A stretch of 64,000 nucleotides of DNA from Brevibacillus sp. JNUCC-41. Lineage in GTDB: Bacteria; Bacillota; Bacilli; Bacillales; DSM-1321. Location: NCBI RefSeq assembly GCF_014844095.1, contig NZ_CP062163.1, positions 4,125,501 to 4,189,500 of the forward strand, given 5' to 3'. The stretch's first letter is position 1. Each line of letters begins with the position of its first letter. Positions 25,816-34,917 of this stretch are shown piece after piece. Both the position numbers and the translations under genes were made by a program. The notes beneath the pieces are model-generated. The model searched no databases. It had not been told where the DNA came from and saw only the letters and a program-made list of their open reading frames with translations.

Positions 25816-26988
25816 ATGGTAACAACGCAGGAAGAGAAATTAGAGGTACTTCAAACAAAGTTGCAGGCTTTCATTCAAGATGAATTGCTTCCATTTGAAC
25901 AGGAGCATGGATTGAACGCTGAAGAGGATATCCCGATGGAAGCCATACGATGGGCAAGAAAACGATCCAGGGAATTGGGTTTTTACGGAATTAACCTCCC
26001 TGAAAAGTATGGTGGACAAGATGTTAGCTTAAAAGGATTATGCATGTTCAAGGAAGAATTGGCCCGTTCCGGAGCAGTGTTATGGGGGCAGGTTATCGGC
26101 GAGATTGGCGGGCCGCTAAGAATTGGTCAGATGTTGGAAAGCTTTACAACGGAGCAAATAGAAAAATATGTGATGCCCGTCGTGAAGGGGGAAGCGAGCT
26201 GCTGCTTTGCCCTTACAGAACCAAATGCCGGATCGGACGCCTTTGCTATCGAAACAACAGCCGTTAAAGACGGAAATGATTATATATTGAATGGAAAAAA
26301 ACATTTTATCAGTGCTGCACCCTATGCTGATTTCGCCATTGTCATAGCGAAAGAATCTCAGGAAGGAGAGAAAGAAAGAATCACTGCTTTCCTAGTAGAT
26401 AAAAAAACACCCCAACATTCGGGGTTCGAACTAGGAGACATTCAAGTTCCCCTATCAGGAGAGCGCATACATGCTGAATTGAATTTCAATCAATGTCGAG
26501 TGCCTGCCGCCAATATTATCGGAGAACCAGGAAAAGGGTTGCTGCTCGGATTGAAGAGAATAAACACAAATCGCGCTTCCCATGCGGCCGGCTTTATCGG
26601 AATGGCTCAACACCTTCTCAATTTATCTATTGAGCATGCTAAAACGCGAGTCCAGCACGGCCGGCCCATTGGTGACTTCCAGGCAATTCAGCATATGCTC
26701 GCAGAAATGGCGACGGAAATCTATGCAGCAAAGTGCATGGTCTATGATGTGGTTGAAAAAATTGATCAAGGAAAAGAGGATCGCGCCGGCACATCCATGG
26801 CAAAGCTATTTGCTTCAGAAGTAAATAGTCGTGTGGCTGACAAGGCCATCCAAATCTTTGGCTCCAAAGGCCTTGTAAAAGGCCATCCTGTAGAAAAAAT
26901 GTACAGGAGCGCACGGATGTATCGGATTTTGAGCGGAACCTCGGAAATTCAAAAAAATACAATTGCCAAAGCATTATTAAAAGGATAA
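25816..26988 (+). CDS. Acyl-CoA dehydrogenase family protein
   Basis: A 390-residue FAD flavoprotein of the acyl-CoA dehydrogenase fold, oxidising acyl-CoA to trans-2-enoyl-CoA. Family signatures: CFALTEPNAGSDA (FAD/substrate loop), ILNGKKHFISAA, and the C-terminal RILSGTSEIQKNTIAKALL. In medium-chain enzymes the catalytic Glu precedes GTS; here Ser373 stands there, so the base must come from elsewhere (as in isovaleryl- or long-chain types) or the reaction differs. The ATG has AAAGGGG upstream. The acyl-CoA ligase gene follows after 21 nt, so the pair is an activation/dehydrogenation unit. Confidence 0.88.
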   Translation: MVTTQEEKLEVLQTKLQAFIQDELLPFEQEHGLNAEEDIPMEAIRWARKRSRELGFYGINLPEKYGGQDVSLKGLCMFKEELARSGAVLWGQVIGEIGGPLRIGQMLESFTTEQIEKYVMPVVKGEASCCFALTEPNAGSDAFAIETTAVKDGNDYILNGKKHFISAAPYADFAIVIAKESQEGEKERITAFLVDKKTPQHSGFELGDIQVPLSGERIHAELNFNQCRVPAANIIGEPGKGLLLGLKRINTNRASHAAGFIGMAQHLLNLSIEHAKTRVQHGRPIGDFQAIQHMLAEMATEIYAAKCMVYDVVEKIDQGKEDRAGTSMAKLFASEVNSRVADKAIQIFGSKGLVKGHPVEKMYRSARMYRILSGTSEIQKNTIAKALLKG

Positions 26989-27009
26989 AACCGAAGGAGG
27001 AAAAAATAC

Positions 27010-28584
27010 ATGCTGCATAAGTTGACATTTCAGTCACTGTTGAATAAAGGAATGAAACGATTCGGCGAACTGCCCGCAATTACCTTGTTGCCAACCGGGG
27101 AAACGATAACTTACGGCGAGTTATGGAAGAAAACAAACCTTATCTCTTCTTATTTACTTCGCTTAGGTGCAGGAAGGGGTGTCCGCATAGCGACCATCAT
27201 TCCAAACAGCTTGGAAAGTGTGATGTTTGGTTTGGCCATCCAGCAATGTGGAGCTACCTTAGTGCCATTAAGTGAAAAACTGGGGAAACGAGAAATACAA
27301 TTCATCCTTAAGGAAGCAAAACCAGAAGTGGTCATAATAGCTACAAAGACGCACTTTGATACCTTCTTTGAGTATTTGGAAGAAATGAATCAGGAAAATG
27401 TCCATGTCATTGGGCTTCCTGGCTTTGCTATTAATTATCCAGAGGAGTTTGAACGGTTTCAATGGCCCGATGAAATAAATGATTTAGACTTGCCATTAGC
27501 TGAAGCGGAAGACATTGCCCTTCTCTCATATACAGGCGGGACAACGGGTACACCAAAAGGCGTCATGCATACCCAGAAAGGACTCGGCGCCGCCATACTT
27601 TCTGCCGCTATCGAAGACCCACTTGACGACCGAGACCGAGTATTGCTAAGTACGCCTATTGTGCATTCAGCCGGTTCTTTACTTTGGAGATCCCTTGTTT
27701 CGGGCGTCCATGTCTATGTGATGGGCTCATTTGACGCTGCAGAATTCATACGGGAGATAAAGGAACATGAAATTACGACGACATTCATGGTACCGACCAT
27801 GTTATACAGACTGCTTGATCAGACAAAGAAGATGGAATATGATATGAGCTCCATGCGCAATATTTTCTACGGCGCGTCACCAATTTCACAAAAGCGCCTT
27901 AAAGAAGCCTTTGAAGTATTCGGGCCTATCATGCGCCAGCAATACGGCATGACTGAATGTAATATTGTCATTACAAGACTATCGAAAAGCGCTCATGTAT
28001 GGGCTTATCATAACAATTCGGAAATTTTGAAAAGTTGTGGAAAACCGTGCATTCTTACCGAAGTTCGACTGATCGATGATGAAGGAAATGATGTAAAACC
28101 TTACGAGCTTGGTGAAATTATCGTAAAATCGCCAGCGATGATGGCAGGTTATTATCAAAGACCTGATCTTACCCAGGAATACATCCGTGATGGCTGGTTT
28201 TACACTGGTGATATTGGCAAATGGGATGAAAGCGGTTACCTTTATATTGTGGATAGAAAGAAAGATATGATCATTTCAGGCGGGATGAACGTATATTCTT
28301 CAGAAGTTGAGCGGGTGGTGAACCTGCACCCTTCTGTTGCATTAAGTGCTTGCATAGGTGTTCCACACCCAGATTGGGGAGAAGTAGTGTGTGTCGTTGC
28401 ATCACTGCAAGATGGATTGAACTGTACTAGTGAGGAATTAATTGATTTCTGCAAACAAAGAACCTCAAAGTATATGGTTCCTAAAGTAGTCTATTTTCTA
28501 GATAAGTTTCCATTAACGCCGATTGGAAAAATTGATAAGAAAGAATTAAGGAAGATATTTGCACAAGGTATTCTAACCATATAG
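27010..28584 (+). CDS. Acyl-CoA synthetase (AMP-forming)
   Basis: A 524-residue class I adenylate-forming enzyme that activates a carboxylic acid through an acyl-AMP to its CoA thioester. The core motifs are present: LSYTGGTTGTPKGVMHT (P-loop, about 170-186), QQYGMTEC, GWFYTGDIG, the hinge DRKKDMIISGGMNV and the adenylation lysine in PLTPIGKIDKKEL near the end. Chain-length preference cannot be read. It is cotranscribed with the acyl-CoA dehydrogenase (21 nt gap, AGGAGG site), supporting a role in degrading fatty acids, perhaps those from the alkylsulfatase product. Confidence 0.9.
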   Translation: MLHKLTFQSLLNKGMKRFGELPAITLLPTGETITYGELWKKTNLISSYLLRLGAGRGVRIATIIPNSLESVMFGLAIQQCGATLVPLSEKLGKREIQFILKEAKPEVVIIATKTHFDTFFEYLEEMNQENVHVIGLPGFAINYPEEFERFQWPDEINDLDLPLAEAEDIALLSYTGGTTGTPKGVMHTQKGLGAAILSAAIEDPLDDRDRVLLSTPIVHSAGSLLWRSLVSGVHVYVMGSFDAAEFIREIKEHEITTTFMVPTMLYRLLDQTKKMEYDMSSMRNIFYGASPISQKRLKEAFEVFGPIMRQQYGMTECNIVITRLSKSAHVWAYHNNSEILKSCGKPCILTEVRLIDDEGNDVKPYELGEIIVKSPAMMAGYYQRPDLTQEYIRDGWFYTGDIGKWDESGYLYIVDRKKDMIISGGMNVYSSEVERVVNLHPSVALSACIGVPHPDWGEVVCVVASLQDGLNCTSEELIDFCKQRTSKYMVPKVVYFLDKFPLTPIGKIDKKELRKIFAQGILTI

Positions 28585-28667
28585 GAGAGGCAGAAAAAAG
28601 GATATCATAAAAGATTTAATTTCAACATTGGGACCTACAGCAATCCTGAATCAGATAATTGCAAAAT

Positions 28668-28710
28668 AAGCCTCGCACGTTAATCTGGAAACAGGTCGTG
28701 TGAGGCTTTT
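28668..28710 (+). terminator. Terminator of the acyl-CoA operon
   Basis: A 12-bp stem AAGCCTCGCACG / CGTGTGAGGCTT (one G-U pair) with a 17-nt loop and a short T-run. Confidence 0.82.
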
Positions 28711-29017
28711 CTATATCCAGGTTGTTTTGATTAGGAATTTAAATAACGTTGCAGTGAATGTTAAATGAAGTGAGGATGAAAGATTATTATCTAAAGGAAA
28801 TGATATTGAAATATTATATATTTCGATAGATTACACTAATTCATGAATGAAAAAAATAGAGTGTTAGGATATAATATATAATGGTATTGGAGATTCATTA
28901 CGGAATTTCCTTTTTTTATGGCTTCATTTGTTTATCTCCTCAATGAATAGGGAAATAAATTATAGCTGTATATGTTTTTGTAATAACAATTAGCGTGAAG
29001 TAGAGGGGTTTGTTTTA
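28711..29017. other. Leader and promoter region of the AGCS symporter gene
   Basis: AT-rich, with TATAAT-like hexamers around 28870-28882. No riboswitch fold, operator repeat or ORF could be supported. Confidence 0.4.
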
Positions 29018-30445
29018 ATGGAGATCTTAGAAAATTTTATTAGTGAGGCAAATGATGTGTTATGGTCTTCCATATTGATCATCATGTTGATTGGATTGGG
29101 TCTTTATTTTTCCGTCCGCACGAAGTTTGTTCAATTCAGAATGATAAGGGAAATGTTCCGGCTATTAGGCGAAGGGGCCACTGCGGAAAAAAAAGGTGTG
29201 ACATCCTTTCAGGCATTTTGTATAAGCACGGCTTCCCGGGTAGGAACGGGTAACCTTGCAGGTGTTGCAATTGCGATCACGACGGGCGGCCCTGGAGCCG
29301 TTTTCTGGATGTGGTTAATAGCACTGATCGGATCTGCTTCGGCTTTCATTGAAAGTACACTTGCTCAAATCTATAAGGTCAAGGATGGGGATGCATTCCG
29401 CGGCGGTCCTGCGTATTATATGGAAAAAGCATTGAATGCCCGCTGGATGGGCATCACTTTCGCTGTGTTGATTTCGCTGACATTTGGACTAGCTTTCAAT
29501 TCGGTACAAGCCAATACGATTACAAGCGCATTCAACGAATCGTTTGGGATTGAAAAGTGGGTTACGGCTGTCATTCTGGCAATCGTCACGGCAGTCATCA
29601 TTTTTGGCGGGATCAAAATGGTAGCAAAGGTCTCTGAGGTCATCGTTCCGATCATGGCAGGAGCCTATGTGATAGTGGCGTTGATTATCATCATCATGAA
29701 TATTACGGAGTTACCGGGTGTTTTTGTTCTGATCTTTGAAAGTGCATTTAATGGCATAAAAGAAGTGGCTGGCGGAGTACTGGGAGCAGCCATGATGCAA
29801 GGAATCAAGCGCGGCCTATTTTCAAATGAAGCCGGGATGGGTAGTGCACCTAATGCTGGCGCGACGGCAGATGTCAGTCATCCCGTCAAGCAAGGCCTCA
29901 TTCAGTCACTGGGTGTTTTTGTCGATACGCTCATCATTTGCAGTTCGACTGCCTTCATCATTTTGTTTTCAGGTCTTTATACATCGAAGGAAACGGATGG
30001 AATCGTCCTTACCCAAAACGCCCTTGGAACGGCATTGGGATCTTGGGCAGGTATTTTCCTTGCCATCATTGTACTGTTATTCGCTTTTAGCTCCATTGTG
30101 GGCAACTATTATTATGGAGAGTCGAACATTGGCTTCATCAATGAAAATAAGGTTTGGTTAAACATCTATCGTATCGCAGTCGTAGGGATGGTGATATTCG
30201 GTTCTCTTGCCTCACTGGATTTTGTTTGGGGATTGGCTGACTTGCTTATGGCCCTTATGGCCATTATCAACCTGATCGCCATAGCATTACTAGGGAAGAT
30301 TGCATTTGCTGCATTGGCGGATTATCAAAAGCAAAAGAAAAGTGGGAAAAACCCTGTCTTCCATGTAAACAATATTAAAGGCTTGAAGAATGTGGAATGT
30401 TGGGGTGACCCATCCGATAATGTGGATGTGAAGAAGGAAGCCTAA
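29018..30445 (+). CDS. Sodium:alanine/glycine (AGCS) symporter
   Basis: A 475-residue membrane protein of the alanine/glycine:cation symporter family with about 11 helices. Family signatures: STASRVGTGNLAGVAIAI, GGPAYYMEKAL, KRGLFSNEAGMGSAPNAGA and the NYYYGESNIGF segment. Bacillus members (AlsT-like) carry alanine or glutamine; the substrate here is open. The ATG follows GAGGGG. It is monocistronic, ending at a strong terminator. The 60-residue C-terminal tail is polar and cytosolic. Confidence 0.92.
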   Translation: MEILENFISEANDVLWSSILIIMLIGLGLYFSVRTKFVQFRMIREMFRLLGEGATAEKKGVTSFQAFCISTASRVGTGNLAGVAIAITTGGPGAVFWMWLIALIGSASAFIESTLAQIYKVKDGDAFRGGPAYYMEKALNARWMGITFAVLISLTFGLAFNSVQANTITSAFNESFGIEKWVTAVILAIVTAVIIFGGIKMVAKVSEVIVPIMAGAYVIVALIIIIMNITELPGVFVLIFESAFNGIKEVAGGVLGAAMMQGIKRGLFSNEAGMGSAPNAGATADVSHPVKQGLIQSLGVFVDTLIICSSTAFIILFSGLYTSKETDGIVLTQNALGTALGSWAGIFLAIIVLLFAFSSIVGNYYYGESNIGFINENKVWLNIYRIAVVGMVIFGSLASLDFVWGLADLLMALMAIINLIAIALLGKIAFAALADYQKQKKSGKNPVFHVNNIKGLKNVECWGDPSDNVDVKKEA

Positions 30446-30457
30446 GCTCTCAAAAAG

Positions 30458-30506
30458 CTTACAAGTAAAATCCTTGAAAGAGGATTTTACTCGTAAGTTT
30501 TTTTTT
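30458..30506 (+). terminator. Strong terminator after the AGCS gene
   Basis: A 17-nt arm pair (30458-30474 with 30481-30497, one mismatch) with a 6-nt loop, followed by nine T. Confidence 0.9.
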
Positions 30507-30616
30507 GCCTTTTTTTATCATTATTGAATATTGCTTCAGTTTTTACACAAAATACCTTTGTCTTAATACTGCTGTCAATGGATGATGGGAAAATTTAAAA
30601 ACTAGGAGTGAAAAAA

Positions 30617-30835
30617 ATGGATAGCAAGCAATCAAAAAATGAATCTTCAGAAATTGCCGGAAGAATATATGATGTTAGTGATTATAAACGGGAAGATAAT
30701 TTATCTTCTGGACTGGCTACAACCCACGAACAAGTTTCGGATACTTATGCGGAAGGGGAGGTAAAAGCAGTTGTTGATGATGTGAACGGAAGAGATATTG
30801 AGCTTGCAAAAGAAAGAACTGAGGAAGAAAAGTAA
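30617..30835 (+). CDS. Small YozQ-like (DUF4025) protein
   Basis: A 72-residue acidic, soluble peptide. The segment SEIAGRIYDVSDYKRED, then LSSGLATTHEQVSDTY, resembles Bacillus YozQ/DUF4025 proteins, whose function is unknown. The ATG at 30617 follows TAGGAGTG with good spacing; an in-frame GTG at 30608 is part of that ribosome site. It is convergent with the cbiO gene. The family name is from memory of the motif. Confidence 0.72.
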   Translation: MDSKQSKNESSEIAGRIYDVSDYKREDNLSSGLATTHEQVSDTYAEGEVKAVVDDVNGRDIELAKERTEEEK

Positions 30836-30891
30836 TGAATAATAAGATTTTTGGTTTTTAGGAACAAGAATGATCGCCTGCTATTTCAAAG

Positions 30892-30932
30892 ATCCCCTAG
30901 CTTTTGGAAAGAGGAAACAATAGCTAGGGGAT
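30892..30932 (-). terminator. Terminator of cbiMNQO
   Basis: An 11-bp perfect stem ATCCCCTAGCT / AGCTAGGGGAT with a 19-nt loop lies just past the cbiO stop on the minus strand; the T-run is poor (CTTTGAAAT). Confidence 0.6.
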
Positions 30933-30938
30933 GCTTAA

Positions 30939-31784
30939 TTAATAAATCCTTTCAGTCTCCAACATTTGAAGCAATTCTTCCTTCGTTCTTGGGAAAAGGT
31001 CCCGTTCAGACGGTTCCCTTGATTGAAGAAGGGCTTGAAACATTTCAAAAACCCACGGCTTCTCCAGATGTGCCTGCAGCAAAACGTCTTCATCATGGAA
31101 AACGGATACGGGATCCCCTTGGTATATGACCTTACCATCGTTCATGACAACCACTTCATCAGCCCATTGATATGCTAAATTAACATCATGAGTTGATAGG
31201 ATTATCGTTTTGTCATGGTGGTGGATACTGTCTAGCAGAGCCATGATCTGTCTTGAGAAATAAGGATCCAATCCAGCTGTAGGCTCATCCAAGAGCCAGA
31301 CATCAGGTTCCATGGCGAGTACCCCTGCAATGGCGACACGTTTTTTTTGCCCAAGGCTCAAAAAATGGGTGGGTCTGTCTTTAAGTTCCGTTATTTCCGT
31401 TTCAGCCATCGCCCAATTTACTTTCTCCTGGACTGCTTTTCTATCCCATCCTAAATTCATCGGTCCAAACGATATATCCTGTTGTACATTAGCGGAAAAG
31501 AGCTGCGAGTCGGGATCTTGAAAAACAATCCCGACTTGCTTTCGTAATGATAATAATGCTTTACGGTCATATTTCATTTTCTTGCCCTTAAATCTGATCT
31601 TTCCTGCCGTAGGTTGTAAAAGCCCATTTAAATGGAGGAATAAAGTCGATTTGCCGGCACCATTATTGCCTAGTAATGCTATCTTTTTACCGTGTTGGAT
31701 CGTTAGCGAAAGGTCGTTTAAAGCAAACGTCCCATCCGCGAATTGATGTGTGAGGCCTTCTATATGAAAAATATGCTCGTACAT
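30939..31784 (-). CDS. cbiO: Cobalt ECF transporter ATPase CbiO
   Basis: The 281-residue ATP-binding subunit of the energy-coupling-factor cobalt importer. ABC motifs: Walker A LLGNNGAGKST, Q-loop in VFQDPDSQLF, signature LSLGQKKRVAIAG, Walker B VWLLDEPTAGLD and switch STHDVN. It couples ATP hydrolysis to uptake through CbiMNQ. It is last of the minus-strand cbiMNQO operon, 18 nt after cbiQ. A C-terminal tail of about 60 residues follows the core. Confidence 0.94.
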   Translation of the reverse strand: MYEHIFHIEGLTHQFADGTFALNDLSLTIQHGKKIALLGNNGAGKSTLFLHLNGLLQPTAGKIRFKGKKMKYDRKALLSLRKQVGIVFQDPDSQLFSANVQQDISFGPMNLGWDRKAVQEKVNWAMAETEITELKDRPTHFLSLGQKKRVAIAGVLAMEPDVWLLDEPTAGLDPYFSRQIMALLDSIHHHDKTIILSTHDVNLAYQWADEVVVMNDGKVIYQGDPVSVFHDEDVLLQAHLEKPWVFEMFQALLQSREPSERDLFPRTKEELLQMLETERIY

Positions 31785-31802
31785 TCTTGGGTTGCCTCCA
31801 AT

Positions 31803-32579
31803 TTACAAATATTCATTAATAAAGATTAAGCTTCCTAGTATTACAATCGCGATCAGCCAATTGCGTGAGGAATAGGTGTAAGTATCCTCTATATAGGAAA
31901 GGTTCTCCTGATAGCCTCTTGCGTTCATGGCCATCGTCAAATGTCCAGAGCGCTGCAATACTCCTAAAAATAATGATGAGGTTAGTAATCCGAGAGATCG
32001 AATGCCTTTCATTAACGAACCATACCCCAGCCGTGAAGCTTGTGATTGGTGAATGGCCAAAGCCGTTTCTAAAAAAATAAAGATGAAGCGATAGGTCAAT
32101 TCTATTAAATCGACCAATAAGGAAGGCACTTTAAGTTTTCGCATCACCGATAGAATGACGGTAATGGGTGTAGTTAAGGTAAGAAAATATAAACAGCTGA
32201 TGCTGCCTAATACGACAGTGATCAAATTGATCACTGTTCCTATGCTGTCATCGCTGATGAATATTTGCCAGTTCCCGACCTTCCAGGACCACCATATATT
32301 CGAAAACGAAGTAAATTTGCTTGTAAAAGAAATAAGGATGGTAATTGTTCCTGATAGTATAAAAAATCCCGGTAATAGAAGTAATTTAAGATAATAAGAA
32401 AGCGGGATTTTTGCCGCAAAAATGATTAAAGCGCTCATCACCGTAAAAGTGATGAGCGAAACGGTCATATCCCTTACCGTTAACGAAAATAGCATAAGGG
32501 AGAGTGCAAAAACCATCTTTTCCAACGGATGTACATCCTTTAGCCCATTGAAATAGGCATATTTATCAATGAGTAACAT
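31803..32579 (-). CDS. cbiQ: Cobalt ECF transporter T component CbiQ
   Basis: The 258-residue transmembrane coupling subunit linking CbiO to CbiM. It has several membrane segments and the T-component motif ALAIHQSQASRLGYGS, with a second cytosolic coupling segment around VLQRSGHLTMAMNARGYQ. The gene overlaps the end of cbiN by 14 nt, showing coupled translation. Confidence 0.93.
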   Translation of the reverse strand: MLLIDKYAYFNGLKDVHPLEKMVFALSLMLFSLTVRDMTVSLITFTVMSALIIFAAKIPLSYYLKLLLLPGFFILSGTITILISFTSKFTSFSNIWWSWKVGNWQIFISDDSIGTVINLITVVLGSISCLYFLTLTTPITVILSVMRKLKVPSLLVDLIELTYRFIFIFLETALAIHQSQASRLGYGSLMKGIRSLGLLTSSLFLGVLQRSGHLTMAMNARGYQENLSYIEDTYTYSSRNWLIAIVILGSLIFINEYL

Positions 32580-32877
32580 GCTTCGATTTTCCGGGAATTT
32601 CCTGTTTGGTTTGTTTATTCCGTTGTCTCGTTACACCTATGAAATAACCAATGAAACCGGCTCCGATTGCAGCTTGCAGCGCAAATAATAAACTTTCGGT
32701 TTCCGCACCTGGCGGCTCCCAAATACTGTTGAACCATGGCTTGTATTCCGGCTGGATTTTGGTGATGGCTTTTTCAGCTTCTCCATCGGCACCGCCAAAT
32801 TCCGTTCCTTGTTGGGTGATTAACGGTATGGTAGCAAGAACGACGACCAGGAAAAGCAACAGTAAACTTTTTTTCAT
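32566..32877 (-). CDS. cbiN: Cobalt transport protein CbiN
   Basis: A 103-residue two-helix membrane protein. The first segment is KKSLLLLFLVVVLATIPLI, the outside loop carries the family-typical FGGADGEAEKAI and KPWFNSIWEPPGAETESLLFALQAAIG, and a second helix and basic tail follow. CbiN aids metal loading of CbiM. The gene begins 1 nt after cbiM. Confidence 0.93.
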   Translation of the reverse strand: MKKSLLLLFLVVVLATIPLITQQGTEFGGADGEAEKAITKIQPEYKPWFNSIWEPPGAETESLLFALQAAIGAGFIGYFIGVTRQRNKQTKQEIPGKSKHVTH

Positions 32878-32878
32878 G

Positions 32879-33622
32879 TTAACGGGCCTCCTTAGATAAA
32901 ACTCGCAGCAATTTCAATTCGCCTAGATTGTATTTTTTTAAGAAATTCATCACGACGACTGTCAATAACCCCTCACTGATTGCCAAGGGAATTTGGGTCA
33001 GGGCAAAAATCCCTGCGAATTTACTGAAAGAGGCCATGAATCCTCCTACCTCGGATGGAAAAGCAAGAGCAAGTTGAATGGAAGTTACCACATAGGTTCC
33101 CAAATCTCCAAAAGCAGCAGCCAAGAACACGGCAAATGAAAAGGACCAACCTAATTTAGTTGCGCCCTTGAAGACGAAGTAAGCAATGAACGGTCCGCAA
33201 ACGGCCATGGAAAATGCATTGGCCCCTAATGTCGTCAATCCTCCGTGAGCCAGTAAAACGGCTTGAAATAACAGAACGATGGAGCCAACGACACTCATGG
33301 CCAACGGTCCGAATAGAATGGAGCCCAAACCAACTCCGGTAGGGTGTGAAGAACTTCCCGTAACGGAAGGAATCTTTAGGGCAGATAAAATGAATACAAA
33401 TGCACCCGATAAGCCAAGCATCATTTTTGTTTCTGGGTTTTCCCTTACTTTGGATCTAATGGACCGGTAACCCAGGATTAAAAATGGGAGCGTCACGGCC
33501 CACCAGAATATAGCCCATTCAATGGGTAAAAAGCCCTCCATGATATGCATGGCCATTGCCCGTTTTGGGACGAAAAGCAGTAAAATGACAAAATAAATGG
33601 TCTTCCAATTGGTTCTTTTCAT
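32879..33622 (-). CDS. cbiM: Cobalt ECF substrate-binding subunit CbiM
   Basis: A 247-residue membrane protein that captures Co(II). Its signal peptide (to AMA) is predicted to be cleaved before MHIMEGFLP, exposing the Met-His N-terminus that chelates the metal in this family. Other conserved pieces are [11 protein letters not shown] and [17 protein letters not shown]. The start is the ATG at 33622 with AAAGGAG upstream; the open frame runs five codons farther but lacks a site. Expression is governed by the cobalamin riboswitch upstream, so uptake should fall when B12 is plentiful. Confidence 0.94.
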   Translation of the reverse strand: MKRTNWKTIYFVILLLFVPKRAMAMHIMEGFLPIEWAIFWWAVTLPFLILGYRSIRSKVRENPETKMMLGLSGAFVFILSALKIPSVTGSSSHPTGVGLGSILFGPLAMSVVGSIVLLFQAVLLAHGGLTTLGANAFSMAVCGPFIAYFVFKGATKLGWSFSFAVFLAAAFGDLGTYVVTSIQLALAFPSEVGGFMASFSKFAGIFALTQIPLAISEGLLTVVVMNFLKKYNLGELKLLRVLSKEAR

Positions 33623-33685
33623 TCTTTCTCCTTTCAAAACTTTTAATTTTTCTGATCAATCTTGAGAAGAAAGGCGCGCCCAACA

Positions 33686-33718
33686 TAAAAAGCACTTCTC
33701 TCAAAGGAAAGAAGTGCG
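33686..33718 (-). terminator. Riboswitch-controlled terminator before cbiM
   Basis: On the minus strand GCACTTCT, a 10-nt loop, AGAAGTGC, then TTTTT. It lies between the cobalamin aptamer and cbiM and is the likely expression platform. Confidence 0.8.
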
Positions 33719-33809
33719 TAATGAACAGGAATTTTGCAGCATAAACCAACCATGGGCCTTTCTGCCTGATCCGCACACCCATCCTCGTAGGTTGAAACAG
33801 TTTCACGCT

Positions 33810-33960
33810 TCATGGCAGGTCTCCTGGCTTTGGTTCATCATCCCATTACATCCTTCCCATCTCATTTGACAGTGGAATAGTTAAAGTAATAGGACTCCCC
33901 TTTACAGTGGCGGGACCGCTCCGGATTTTCACCGGCTTCCCTTTTAAGCTGAACTCCGAA
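33810..33960 (-). promoter_or_regulatory. Cobalamin riboswitch of cbiMNQO
   Basis: Read on the minus strand the aptamer shows GGGAAGCCGGTGAAAATCCG, GCGGTCCCGCCACTGTAA and the 3' B12 box AGCCAGGAGACCTGCC (33812-33829), the classic adenosylcobalamin riboswitch set. The terminator at 33686-33718 follows. Confidence 0.95.
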
Positions 33961-34133
33961 AAATTCAACACCATAAAACTTATGTAATTATTTAGAAAAT
34001 TCTCGTATAGTGTACCATAAAGAAATAATTCCAGCTACACTATCTTTTTTTTTTTTGACTAAATTTGTTGCAAGGAAAGGCTTGTTGACAGGATATACAC
34101 TATTAAACTTTTCTAAACAGTCGGAATAAACTA

Positions 34134-34161
34134 TTGAATTTTGATAAAGTTGTTATATGAT
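34134..34161 (+). promoter_or_regulatory. Promoter of the corrin operon
   Basis: TTGAAT (34134-34139), a 16-nt spacer and TATGAT (34156-34161), about 50 bp before the riboswitch aptamer. A TTGACA at 34085 has no matching -10 box. Confidence 0.5.
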
Positions 34162-34211
34162 AGATAAAGTTAGTTAGAAATGTATAATAAAACCAAATAT
34201 TTCATTTTAAA

Positions 34212-34370
34212 AGTGCCCTTGTGTGAATAAGCAAGGGATAATAGGGAAATCGGTGAAAATCCGATGCAGCCCCCGCTACTGTAAACGCTGATGAAATTGT
34301 CGATAGCCACTGGCATTGTTGCCGGGAAGGGACAAGGTAAAATGAAGCGTAAGCCAGGAAACCTGCTTTT
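34212..34370 (+). promoter_or_regulatory. Cobalamin riboswitch of the cbi operon
   Basis: It contains GGGAAATCGGTGAAAATCCG, GCAGCCCCCGCTACTGTAA and the B12 box AGCCAGGAAACCTGC (34352-34366). It lies before the 15-gene corrin operon and is followed by a terminator, so cobalamin should shut the pathway down. Confidence 0.95.
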
Positions 34371-34471
34371 AAAATTGCATGATACTTTTCGGAGGGAAAG
34401 GTAGAAGGACTATGACGATTTTGGGAGATTGGGCATTCTTGCCTGGGGCTCCTCATCCATATAGTTTTTTT

Positions 34472-34501
34472 AAACCTTGACTCTTATGTTAAGGTTTTTT
34501 A
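34472..34501 (+). terminator. Riboswitch-controlled terminator before cbiW
   Basis: AAACCTT and AAGGTTT arms flank a 12-nt loop, with a T-run, about 100 nt after the B12 box and 34 nt before cbiW. Confidence 0.72.
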
Positions 34502-34534
34502 TTTTGCCTTTTCCCTGAACGCAGGAGGAAGAAC

Positions 34535-34903
34535 ATGACTACTTGGAACTTAATGGGTACAAATACACATCTGTTGATTTGTAATGGAAGCAGCTGTATG
34601 AAAAAGGGCGGGGAAGAAGTAACCCAGGCGATTCGCGATGAAATTACTTCCAAAGGACTGGACATGAAAATCCATACAACCAGGACACGGTGTAACGGAA
34701 GATGTAAGGATGCCTGCGTTGTGATTGCCTATCCTCAAGGAAACTGGTATCGAGTGGAGACACCTGATTTCGGTCGCCAAATTGTCAGCCATATCGATGA
34801 TGGGGAGTTTGTTCCACAAATGATCTACCAATTCAATGATGGGGAAATGGCACCCAATCCAAATTTTCCTGCTCATACGGGTATTTCAAAGAACAAAGCG
34901 TGA
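34535..34903 (+). CDS. cbiW: CbiW, thioredoxin-fold [2Fe-2S] ferredoxin
   Basis: A 122-residue small iron-sulfur protein of the thioredoxin-like ferredoxin family. Candidate cluster ligands are Cys16 and Cys21 (CNGSSC) and Cys53, Cys57 and Cys61 (CNGRCKDAC). In the B. megaterium cobI operon cbiW is likewise the first gene; an electron-transfer role is assumed but unproved. The ATG follows CAGGAGGAAG. The next gene follows by 14 nt. Confidence 0.85.
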   Translation: MTTWNLMGTNTHLLICNGSSCMKKGGEEVTQAIRDEITSKGLDMKIHTTRTRCNGRCKDACVVIAYPQGNWYRVETPDFGRQIVSHIDDGEFVPQMIYQFNDGEMAPNPNFPAHTGISKNKA

Positions 34904-34917
34904 AAGGAGATGTCTTA

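Noticed and set aside
30851..31129. 92-residue plus-strand frame
   Set aside because: It lies opposite the cbiO terminator and coding sequence and has no ribosome site.
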